A stretch of DNA of 6,263 nucleotides, taken from contig DGNJ01000093.1 of NCBI GenBank assembly GCA_002388905.1, positions 98,039-104,301 on the forward strand, in the 5' to 3' direction. Under the pieces are notes generated by a model. That model searched no databases. It worked only from the letters and a program-made list of their open reading frames with translations, and was not told the origin of the DNA. This DNA comes from Cellvibrionales bacterium UBA4495 (GTDB lineage: Bacteria; Pseudomonadota; Gammaproteobacteria; Pseudomonadales; Porticoccaceae). The translations under genes and the position numbers were made by a program. This document shows positions 1 through 5,296 of the stretch, in pieces (the stretch's first letter is position 1; every line of letters starts with the position of its first letter).

Positions 1-1290
1 CATGGCGTGGCCGCCGAACTTGCTGAGCAGATGCGGGTCGCGGGCGGCAATGGCATCCAGGGTGTCGCGAATATGCAGGGCCGGAATGGAACGCGCCGAT
101 CCTTTGAGTTCGCCGTTGCCGGCATCGGCAAAGGCAATAACGGGACGATGAAGGCGATCCTTGATCCGGGAGGCGAGCAATCCGATTACCCCCTGGTGCC
201 ACTGGTCGTCATGCAGGCAGAGTCCCCAGGGCAACGTCGACTCGTCGTTGAGGCCAAGTCCATCCACCAGTTTCAGGGCCTGGGCCTGCATGCCAGTCTC
301 GATGGTGCGCCGGTCCCGGTTCAACTGATCGAGTTCGGCGGCCCGCTCCCGGGCGAGGTGCGGATCTTCCGCCAGCAGGCACGCGATACCGTGACTCATG
401 TCGTCGAGACGGCCGGCCGCATTGAGTCGCGGCCCGACAGCAAAACCCAGGTCCGAGGCGGCGATTCGACCCGGCTCGCGGCCCGCGGCCTCGAGCAGTG
501 CAACAATACCCTGCCGGCAGCGGCCGGTCCGGATACGCCTCAAGCCCTGGTAGACAAGGATCCGGTTGACAGCGTCTAGGGGAACCACATCGGCTACGGT
601 GCCCAGGGCCACAAGGTCGAGCCAGTCGGCCATGGCGGGCTCCGGGAGACCGGCGTCCCGGAACCAGCCGTTGTCCCGAAGACGGGTCCGCAGGGCCGCC
701 AGCAGGTAAAAGACGACACCCACCCCGGCGAGGTTTTTGGAGGGAAAGGCACAACCGGGCTGGTTGGGGTTGACGATGGCATCCGCCGCCGGCAGGGATT
801 CACCCGGCAGGTGATGATCCGTGACCAGCACCCGGATGCCGGCTGCCCGGGCTCTTTCCACGCCGGTGTGGCTGGAAATACCGTTATCCACGGTAATCAA
901 CAGGTCGGGGGATCTGTCCAGGGCCAGTTCGACGATTTCCGGTGACAGCCCGTAACCATACTCGAAGCGGTCCGGTACCAGGAAATCGACATGGGCCGCA
1001 CCCATGGCGCGGAGGGCGAGCAGCGTCAGGGCGGTGCTGGTGGCACCGTCGGCATCGAAATCCCCCACCACGAGGATGCGCTGCCGTTGACGCAAGGCGT
1101 TGTCGAGCAGGTCCAGCGCATCCTCAAGACCGGCCAGCAATTGCGGTCCGGGCAGATCGGCAAGCCGGCGACCCAGGTCCCGGTCGCAATTGACCCCCCG
1201 GGCCCGGTAGATATCGCGCAAGAATTCCGGAATTTCAGCGGAAAAATCGCCGGCGTCGTCGAAGGGATTCTCTCGCTGGCGGATCTTCAT
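1..1290 (-). CDS. recJ: RecJ, single-stranded-DNA-specific 5'-3' exonuclease (3' part cut off by the window edge)
   Basis: RecJ degrades single-stranded DNA 5' to 3' in RecF-pathway recombination, mismatch repair and base-excision repair, in the cytoplasm. Reading from the ATG at 1288-1290, 430 codons stay open to the window edge. Visible DHH-phosphoesterase motifs are VVGDFDADGATS (D77, D79, D81), TVDNGISSH (D135), VTDHHLPG (D158-H159-H160), ALGTVADVVPLD, and GPRLNAAGRLDD (N290). The DHHA1 portion begins with WHQGVIGLLASRIKDR and the fragment stops in KFGGHAM (426-430). These match E. coli RecJ (577 residues) from memory almost motif for motif, so roughly 145 residues lie outside the window. 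The start fits the family N-terminus, and an in-frame TAG lies three codons upstream. No strong Shine-Dalgarno is visible. The gene begins 37 bp after thrC, so co-transcription is likely. All metal-binding aspartates and histidines seen are intact. Confidence 0.97.
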   Translation of the reverse strand, partial: MKIRQRENPFDDAGDFSAEIPEFLRDIYRARGVNCDRDLGRRLADLPGPQLLAGLEDALDLLDNALRQRQRILVVGDFDADGATSTALTLLALRAMGAAHVDFLVPDRFEYGYGLSPEIVELALDRSPDLLITVDNGISSHTGVERARAAGIRVLVTDHHLPGESLPAADAIVNPNQPGCAFPSKNLAGVGVVFYLLAALRTRLRDNGWFRDAGLPEPAMADWLDLVALGTVADVVPLDAVNRILVYQGLRRIRTGRCRQGIVALLEAAGREPGRIAASDLGFAVGPRLNAAGRLDDMSHGIACLLAEDPHLARERAAELDQLNRDRRTIETGMQAQALKLVDGLGLNDESTLPWGLCLHDDQWHQGVIGLLASRIKDRLHRPVIAFADAGNGELKGSARSIPALHIRDTLDAIAARDPHLLSKFGGHAM

Positions 1291-1327
1291 GGCTGACTAT
1301 TTGTCCCGGAAAGCGTGACAACTGGAA

Positions 1328-2728
1328 TTAAGTCGATAAATGTCCTGCCATAAAGGCCTGAACTTCCCGCAAATCGTCCGGCAGCACCTGAAAACGCTCT
1401 TCCCGCTCAAACAAGTCCGCCATATGGTGAGGCAGTGGCGGCGCGCCGGCATGGCCGGCCTTTTGCACCGCCTCGGGAAACTTGGCCGGATGTGCAGTGG
1501 CCAGGCAGATCATCGGAGTCGCGGCATCCCGGCGGCAACGGCGGCCCGCCTCCAGGCCGATGGCCGTATGGGGATCGAGCAGGTATTCGCTGCGTTCGAA
1601 CTCCTCGGCGATCACCGCGACTGTGCGCTCATCATCGATACGGTGACTGGCGAAAAGCTGGCGGGCAGCGGCAAGGGCGCTTTCGTCGAGCCGGAAATCG
1701 CCGTTCTGCCTGAATGCGTCCATGAGCCGGGCGATGGCCTTGCCGTCGCGGCCGTAAAGATCGAACAGCAGGCGCTCGAAGTTGCTCGACACCATGATAT
1801 CCATGGACGGCGACAGGCTGTGTACCAGCTCCCGCCTGCTGTGATCATTGGCGCTGATGCAGCGATGAAGAATATCGTTGGCATTGGTGGCGATAACCAG
1901 TTGTGCCACCGGCAGGCCCATCTTGCGCGCCAGATAGCCGGCAAAAATGTCGCCGAAATTGCCGGTGGGGACGGAGAAAGCCACCGGACGCTGGGGCCCG
2001 CCCACGGAGAGGGCCGCCCAGAAATAATAGACGATCTGGGCCATGATGCGTGCCCAGTTAATGGAATTGACCGCCACCAACTGGCGATCGTCCGGCAGGA
2101 AGGACTGATCCGCAAAACTGGCCTTGACCATGTTCTGGCAGTCGTCGAAGTTTCCTTCCAGGGCGATATTGTGGATGTTGGCGCCGGGCACCGTGGTCAT
2201 CTGCCGGCGCTGTACCTCCGATACCCGGTTGTGCGGATGGAGGATGAAAATATCAATATTATCGCAGCGGCGGCAGCCCTCGATGGCCGCGGAGCCGGTA
2301 TCTCCCGAGGTGGCGCCCATGATCACCGCTTTCTGGCCGCGGCGCTCAAGCAGGTAATCGAGCAGGTGGCCGAGAAACTGGAGGGCGAAATCCTTAAAGG
2401 CCAGGGTCGGGCCATGAAAGAGTTCGAGAATCCATTCGTTGTGGCCGGACTGAACCAGGGGTGCAATGGCACGATGCCGGAAAGGCTCGTAGGATTTATC
2501 GATAAGGTCCTTGAGCGCCTTTTCCGGAACCGCCCCGTCGACAAAAGGGGCAATGATTTTCAGGGCCAGTTGGGTGTACGACAGTTCCCGCCAGGAGGCG
2601 ATTTCCTCGGCGCTGAACCGCGGCAACTCGTCGGGAACGAACAGGCCGCCGTCCGGGGCCAGGCCGGTGAGGACAACGTCCTCGAATGACTGCGGCGCGA
2701 CGCCGCCGCGGGTGCTGATATATTTCAC
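1328..2728 (-). CDS. thrC: Threonine synthase (PLP-dependent, Pseudomonas-type)
   Basis: ThrC converts O-phospho-L-homoserine to L-threonine and phosphate, the last step of threonine synthesis, using pyridoxal phosphate in the cytoplasm. The 466-residue product starts MKYISTRGG and has the N-terminal threonine-synthase segment (DGGLFVPDELP). The PLP-lysine motif HGPTLAFKDFALQ puts the Schiff-base lysine at K112 from this start. VIMGATSGDTGSAAIEGCRR follows, then the phosphate-binding loop SVPTGNFGDIFAGYLARKMG, and late DPHTAIG and TAHPAKFPEAV. The reading frame also permits a TTG at 2744-2746, six codons upstream. I chose the GTG at 2726-2728 because AGGA lies six bases before it and the protein then starts exactly where remembered Pseudomonas ThrC starts. 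It follows hom by 36 bp with no terminator between them, so hom-thrC is one transcription unit. Nothing is truncated or missing. Confidence 0.97.
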   Translation of the reverse strand: MKYISTRGGVAPQSFEDVVLTGLAPDGGLFVPDELPRFSAEEIASWRELSYTQLALKIIAPFVDGAVPEKALKDLIDKSYEPFRHRAIAPLVQSGHNEWILELFHGPTLAFKDFALQFLGHLLDYLLERRGQKAVIMGATSGDTGSAAIEGCRRCDNIDIFILHPHNRVSEVQRRQMTTVPGANIHNIALEGNFDDCQNMVKASFADQSFLPDDRQLVAVNSINWARIMAQIVYYFWAALSVGGPQRPVAFSVPTGNFGDIFAGYLARKMGLPVAQLVIATNANDILHRCISANDHSRRELVHSLSPSMDIMVSSNFERLLFDLYGRDGKAIARLMDAFRQNGDFRLDESALAAARQLFASHRIDDERTVAVIAEEFERSEYLLDPHTAIGLEAGRRCRRDAATPMICLATAHPAKFPEAVQKAGHAGAPPLPHHMADLFEREERFQVLPDDLREVQAFMAGHLST

Positions 2729-2734
2729 GGGTTG

Positions 2735-2738
2735 TCCT
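2735..2738 (-). promoter_or_regulatory. Shine-Dalgarno of thrC (decides GTG start)
   Basis: On the minus strand AGGA (within GCAGGA) sits six bases upstream of the GTG at 2726-2728. It lies inside the longer frame that would begin at the TTG at 2744-2746, which supports the shorter 466-residue ThrC. Confidence 0.7.
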
Positions 2739-2764
2739 GCTGTCAATGACGCTGCCGGTGCGGC

Positions 2765-4072
2765 TTATCTGTCCAGGTATTCCACCCGCAGGTGGATCAC
2801 GTCGCCGTCGATGGCGTCCAGTTTTTCCACATCCCGGGCGGCGGCCATCAGCTCCCCTTCCCGGGCCTTGTTGGTGAGCATGATCAGGGGCACATGATCC
2901 TGCCCCGACTGGGGCCGCTTCTGGATGATAGCCTCGATACTGATGCCCCGGTCGCTCATGATACTGGCCACCTGGGTCAGTACACCGGGACGGTCCAGGG
3001 CCCGCATACGCAGATAGTAGGCGGTTTCCACGTCCTCAATGGGCAACACGGGGGTATCACTGAATTCCGCGGTATTGAAGGCCAGGTAGGGAACCCGGGC
3101 CTCGGGGGCGCAGTTCAGTGCCCGGGCCACATCGATAATATCCGCCACCACCGCGGAAGCGGTTGGTTCATCACCGGCGCCGGCGCCGTAGAACATGGTG
3201 GGTCCCACGGCGTCGCCCTTGACCATGATCGCATTCATGACGCCATCCACTTCCGCCACCAGGGAATTGGCCGGTATCAGTGTGGGATGAACCCGCACTT
3301 CCACGCCCTTGCCCACCTGGCGGGCGATGCCCAGATGCTTGATGCGAAAGCCCAGTTCCCGGGCGTAGGCCACGTCCTGAAGGTCCAGTTTGCCTATCCC
3401 TTCGGTGAAAACCTTGTCGAACTGCAGCGGAATACCAAAGGCCAGTGAAGCGAGAATGACCAGCTTATGGGCCGCATCGATGCCTTCCACATCAAAGGTC
3501 GGGTCCGCCTCGGCATAACCCAGGGCCTTGGCCTCCTCCAGCGCGTCCTCGAACTTCCTGCCCTGTTCTTCCATGGCGGTAAGAATATAGTTGCCGGTGC
3601 CGTTAATGATGCCCGCCAGCCACTCGATCCGGTTCGCGCCCAGGCCCTCGCGCAAGGTCTTGATAATCGGTATTCCCCCGGCCACGGCCGCCTCGAAAGC
3701 GACCATCACGGACTTCTTGTGTGCCGCCTCGAAGATCTCATTGCCGTGCTGGGCAATCAGTGCCTTGTTGGCGGTGACCACGTGCTTGCCGTTCTCGATG
3801 GCGGCGAGCACCAGCTCGAAAGCAATGGAAGTGCCACCCACCAGTTCCACCACCACGTCCACATCCGGATTGGCGGCCACCTCGAAAATATCGTCGGTCA
3901 CGCCGACGCCGGACAGGTCACAGGCAGGATTGGTCCTCCGGGACCCCACCTGGACAATGCGGATATCGCTGCCGGATCGAGAATTGATCAGTTCCGCGTT
4001 GCGGGTCAGCACATTGAACGTACCGCCGCCCACAGTACCGAGACCACAGATACCGATATTGACCTTTTTCAA
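2765..4072 (-). CDS. hom: Homoserine dehydrogenase with C-terminal ACT domain (probable TTG start)
   Basis: Hom reduces L-aspartate 4-semialdehyde to L-homoserine with NAD(P)H, feeding threonine and methionine synthesis. The 435-residue protein opens MKKVNIG followed by the Rossmann loop GICGLGTVGGG (GLGTVGGG at residues 10-17). Next come VVVELVGG, the HVVTANKALIA segment (K103), and the substrate and catalytic block GYAEADPTFDVEGIDAAHKL (D199, K203 in the family positions). A C-terminal ACT domain spans about residues 352-432 (LRMRALDRPGVLTQVASIMS), the usual place for threonine feedback control. It is a stand-alone dehydrogenase with no fused aspartokinase, unlike E. coli ThrA. The longest frame begins at a GTG at 4079-4081 (438 residues). 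I prefer the TTG at 4070-4072 because GGTGA lies five bases before it and the N-terminus then matches remembered Pseudomonas Hom (MKPVKVGICG) in length. An in-frame TAA bounds the frame upstream. Confidence 0.96.
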   Translation of the reverse strand: MKKVNIGICGLGTVGGGTFNVLTRNAELINSRSGSDIRIVQVGSRRTNPACDLSGVGVTDDIFEVAANPDVDVVVELVGGTSIAFELVLAAIENGKHVVTANKALIAQHGNEIFEAAHKKSVMVAFEAAVAGGIPIIKTLREGLGANRIEWLAGIINGTGNYILTAMEEQGRKFEDALEEAKALGYAEADPTFDVEGIDAAHKLVILASLAFGIPLQFDKVFTEGIGKLDLQDVAYARELGFRIKHLGIARQVGKGVEVRVHPTLIPANSLVAEVDGVMNAIMVKGDAVGPTMFYGAGAGDEPTASAVVADIIDVARALNCAPEARVPYLAFNTAEFSDTPVLPIEDVETAYYLRMRALDRPGVLTQVASIMSDRGISIEAIIQKRPQSGQDHVPLIMLTNKAREGELMAAARDVEKLDAIDGDVIHLRVEYLDR

Positions 4073-4077
4073 GGATG

Positions 4078-4082
4078 TCACC
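4078..4082 (-). promoter_or_regulatory. Shine-Dalgarno of hom (favours TTG over GTG start)
   Basis: Minus-strand GGTGA, complementary to the 3' end of 16S rRNA (TAAGGAGGTGA), lies five bases before the TTG at 4070-4072. The alternative GTG at 4079-4081 is itself part of this site and is preceded only by a pyrimidine-rich stretch with no Shine-Dalgarno. Confidence 0.55.
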
Positions 4083-4108
4083 CGGGAGTTGGAAAAGGAA
4101 AGGAAGCA

Positions 4109-4137
4109 ACCTTAATGTCGGACCCCCGACCTGTCAA
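4109..4137 (-). promoter_or_regulatory. Predicted sigma-70 promoter of hom-thrC
   Basis: On the minus strand a perfect TTGACA -35 box (4132-4137) is followed after exactly 17 bp by TAAGGT (4109-4114). TAAGGT keeps the three most conserved -10 bases (T, A and final T). Transcription would start near 4102, about 30 bases before the hom start. That leaves no room for a leader peptide or attenuator. The spacer holds a perfect inverted repeat, GTCGG-GGGT-CCGAC (4117-4130), which may be an operator or chance. The promoter call is inferred from spacing and consensus only. Confidence 0.6.
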
Positions 4138-4171
4138 TAAAACACCGGCAGGAGCGGCCTCGCCGCACCGG
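4136..4171 (-). terminator. Terminator-like hairpin after dsbC, overlapping the hom -35 box
   Basis: Four bases past the dsbC stop the minus strand reads CCGG, then GCGGC-GAG-GCCGC (inner stem 4154-4166, five GC pairs, 3-base loop), then a second CCGG (outer pair 4145-4148 with 4168-4171). TGTTTTATT follows directly at 4136-4144. GC-rich stem plus U-tract fits intrinsic termination, although the outer stem is separated by an asymmetric internal loop (1 versus 5 bases). The end of the U-tract shares two bases with the TTGACA -35 box. Confidence 0.5.
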
Positions 4172-4175
4172 CAGG
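4143..4175. repeat. 10-bp direct repeat CACCGGCAGG, two copies
   Basis: CACCGGCAGG occurs at 4143-4152 and 4166-4175 (plus-strand reading), a period of 23 bp. The second copy abuts the dsbC stop codon. The two copies flank the inner stem of the terminator-like hairpin and supply its outer CCGG arms. Confidence 0.8.
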
Positions 4176-4925
4176 CTAGTCGAGGCCCAGGATTTTCAGC
4201 AGTTCCGGGGCAGGCCGATAGCCGGCCAGCAGCGTGCCGTCCATCAGCACCAGAGAAGGCGTGCCGGTAACACCGAACTCCCTTCCCAGCCGGAACTGTT
4301 CGGCCACCGGATTGTCATCGCACAGGTTTTCCGCCACCGCTTCGCCCCGCTTCAGCCGTGCCAGTGCCTCTCTTGGCTCGTCGGCACACCAGGCCGACAC
4401 CATCTTCCGATAGGTCCCGGAACCGACCCCGGCCCTGGGATAGGCCAGGTATCGGACTTCCACACCCTGGCGGTTCAATGCCGGAACCTCCTGGTGAAAG
4501 CGGCGACAGAAACCGCAGTCGACATCGGTGAATACATTCACTACGGCCCGGGTCTCGCCCGATGGCGGGAAGACGATCATTTCGTTACGGTCGAGACCGG
4601 CAAGGACTTCCCGGCGCTTCTCGGCCCTGCCCTGCTCGGCCACGTTGACGAACTGGCCGGGCAATACCTGGTACAGATCGCCGGCGAACATGTAATCGGC
4701 ATCCGCGGTGGTGTAGATAACCGGCCCGCCAGTTACCGCCACCTGATAAATGCCGTCCACCGGTGTCCGGGTGACCGAATCGTACTCCAGATCGGGACGG
4801 GCACGTTTGAGGCCCTCGATGATACGGCCCGCCACCTCGGCGGACACACTTTGCGCGGCGGTCTCCAGTGTGCCCCAGCTCACCAATAGTCCGGTCAGCA
4901 AGACCATAGACAGAAATCGTTTCAT
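4176..4925 (-). CDS. dsbC: DsbC-type periplasmic thiol:disulfide interchange protein (disulfide isomerase)
   Basis: DsbC reshuffles wrong disulfides in secreted proteins in the periplasm and is kept reduced by DsbD. The 249-residue precursor starts with a signal peptide: MKR, a hydrophobic stretch (FLSMVLLTGLLVSW), and a likely cleavage after ETAA at about residue 24. The N-terminal dimerisation domain covers about residues 27-85 and includes the DsbC-like block GIYQVAVTGGPVIYTTADADYM (59-80). The thioredoxin-fold domain carries the active site FTDVDCGFCRRFH (C137, C140; E. coli has CGYC). The cis-proline loop is VTGTPS (P223). A second cysteine pair, C180 and C202, matches the structural disulfide of E. 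coli DsbC. The ATG at 4923-4925 is preceded by a strong GAGGAG. Position next to xerD is the conserved gammaproteobacterial order. DsbG is an alternative name, but context and sequence favour DsbC. Confidence 0.95.
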   Translation of the reverse strand: MKRFLSMVLLTGLLVSWGTLETAAQSVSAEVAGRIIEGLKRARPDLEYDSVTRTPVDGIYQVAVTGGPVIYTTADADYMFAGDLYQVLPGQFVNVAEQGRAEKRREVLAGLDRNEMIVFPPSGETRAVVNVFTDVDCGFCRRFHQEVPALNRQGVEVRYLAYPRAGVGSGTYRKMVSAWCADEPREALARLKRGEAVAENLCDDNPVAEQFRLGREFGVTGTPSLVLMDGTLLAGYRPAPELLKILGLD

Positions 4926-4931
4926 CCATCA

Positions 4932-4937
4932 CTCCTC
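4932..4937 (-). promoter_or_regulatory. Shine-Dalgarno of dsbC
   Basis: Minus-strand GAGGAG lies six bases before the ATG at 4923-4925. A second ATG at 4930-4932, in another frame, is too close to the site to be used efficiently and opens no recognisable protein. Confidence 0.75.
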
Positions 4938-4975
4938 GAAAATTCCAGTACCGGCCAATCGTCGCCTGTGCCTGT

Positions 4976-5009
4976 TATTGACCCGGCATAAATAATCGCT
5001 GGGTCAATA
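4976..5009. repeat. Perfect 9-bp dyad TATTGACCC-N16-GGGTCAATA upstream of dsbC
   Basis: Arms 4976-4984 and 5001-5009 are exact reverse complements around an AT-rich 16-bp centre. As a hairpin the stem extends inward by a G-T wobble (4985/5000) and two more pairs. It ends 50 bp upstream of the dsbC start. The form suits either a dimeric regulator's operator or an RNA stem. Each arm contains TTGACC facing inward, resembling a -35 box, but no matching -10 was found. Confidence 0.7.
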
Positions 5010-5024
5010 TGCGGTACAAGGGCA

Positions 5025-5152
5025 TACCCACTGCACTCGCTTCGCTCGGACCCAAAGCGCTTCGCGGGGCCAGCTTCGGGGCAGGCTCTACCCACTGCAC
5101 TCGCTTCGCTCGGACCCAAAGCGCTTCGCGAGGCCAGCTTCGGGGCAGGCTC
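5025..5152. repeat. 64-bp tandem repeat, two copies
   Basis: Units 5025-5088 and 5089-5152 are identical except for one base (G at 5067 against A at 5131), i.e. 63 of 64. Each unit begins TACCCACTGCACTCGC and ends GGGGCAGGCTC. A further TACC at 5153-5156 looks like the start of a third unit. Each unit carries three GCTTCG hexamers (5039, 5059 and 5073; 5103, 5123 and 5137), two of them within the mini-hairpin motif GCGAAGC on the other strand. No coding potential is seen. Confidence 0.93.
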
Positions 5153-5158
5153 TACCGC

Positions 5159-5177
5159 CATTGGCCGTAGTCCAATG
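5159..5177. repeat. Small hairpin CATTGG-N7-CCAATG
   Basis: Arms 5159-5164 and 5172-5177 are exact reverse complements with a 7-base loop (CCGTAGT). It lies immediately after the tandem repeat and before the nested inverted repeat. A 6-bp match alone could be chance. Confidence 0.5.
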
Positions 5178-5180
5178 CAG

Positions 5181-5230
5181 GCCCCTAAAATACAGGGAAA
5201 TTCCCCTATTTTCGCCAGTATTTTCGGGGC
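5181..5230. repeat. Nested inverted repeat (13-bp arms, 12/13), possible bidirectional terminator
   Basis: GCCCCTAAAATAC (5181-5193) pairs with GTATTTTCGGGGC (5218-5230) with one mismatch. Inside lies a competing second dyad: AAAATA-CAGGGAA against TTCCCC-TATTTT, centred near 5200. Both strands show a stem flanked by A-tract and T-tract, as in weak bidirectional terminators. It lies about 67-116 bp beyond the xerD stop and could end xerD transcription. An alternative is a palindromic mobile-repeat remnant. Confidence 0.6.
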
Positions 5231-5236
5231 ACGCAC

Positions 5237-5263
5237 TCGAATAGATAGGGGACATCTATTCGA
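5237..5263. repeat. Perfect 10-bp stem hairpin TCGAATAGAT-N7-ATCTATTCGA
   Basis: Arms 5237-5246 and 5254-5263 are exact reverse complements with loop AGGGGAC. The AT-rich stem and the absence of a T-tract on either strand argue against a standard terminator. It lies 34 bp downstream of the xerD stop. Confidence 0.75.
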
Positions 5264-5296
5264 ATGCCAGGTTAACAAATACGGGGCCATTCTATC

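Larger units (their letters stand above)
4926..5296. other. 371-bp gene-free region between xerD and dsbC, rich in repeats
   Basis: No credible gene is present. The only long frame (minus strand, 5290-4922) runs through the tandem repeats in two different frames, because the 64-bp unit is not a multiple of three, and gives low-complexity peptide. From dsbC outward the region holds a dyad (4976-5009), two 64-bp tandem units (5025-5152), a small hairpin (5159-5177), a nested inverted repeat (5181-5230) and a 10-bp-stem hairpin (5237-5263). From about 5180 to 5300 it is visibly more AT-rich than the flanking genes. It must contain whatever drives dsbC unless dsbC is read from xerD. I could not place a convincing -35/-10 pair. 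Confidence 0.75.

Noticed and set aside
7..579. 190-codon plus-strand frame opposite recJ
   Set aside because: The minus strand here encodes continuous RecJ with all family motifs; the plus frame is a shadow.
1301..1321. TTGTC-N11-GACAA inverted repeat between thrC and recJ as a terminator
   Set aside because: It has only five AT-leaning pairs, a long loop and no T-tract; too weak to call.
1340..2689. 449-codon open frame on the plus strand opposite thrC
   Set aside because: It is antisense to an unmistakable threonine synthase, has no recognisable motifs, and arises from the GC-rich codon pattern of thrC.
3467..4270. 267-codon open frame on the plus strand opposite hom and the end of dsbC
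   Set aside because: It is a shadow of hom that also crosses the terminator-promoter gap; its composition is rich in H and G and it shows no domain.
5025..5152. CRISPR array
   Set aside because: There are only two units, directly adjacent with no unique spacers, and no cas genes nearby.
5237..5280. dif or Xer recombination site next to xerD
   Set aside because: The palindrome and the following GTTAACAAAT do not resemble the 28-bp gammaproteobacterial dif consensus as I remember it.
4922..5290. 122-codon minus-strand frame through the xerD-dsbC gap
   Set aside because: The tandem units are read in different frames (PSEASAVG, then SERSECSG), so the repeat is not selected as protein; no motif and no good start.
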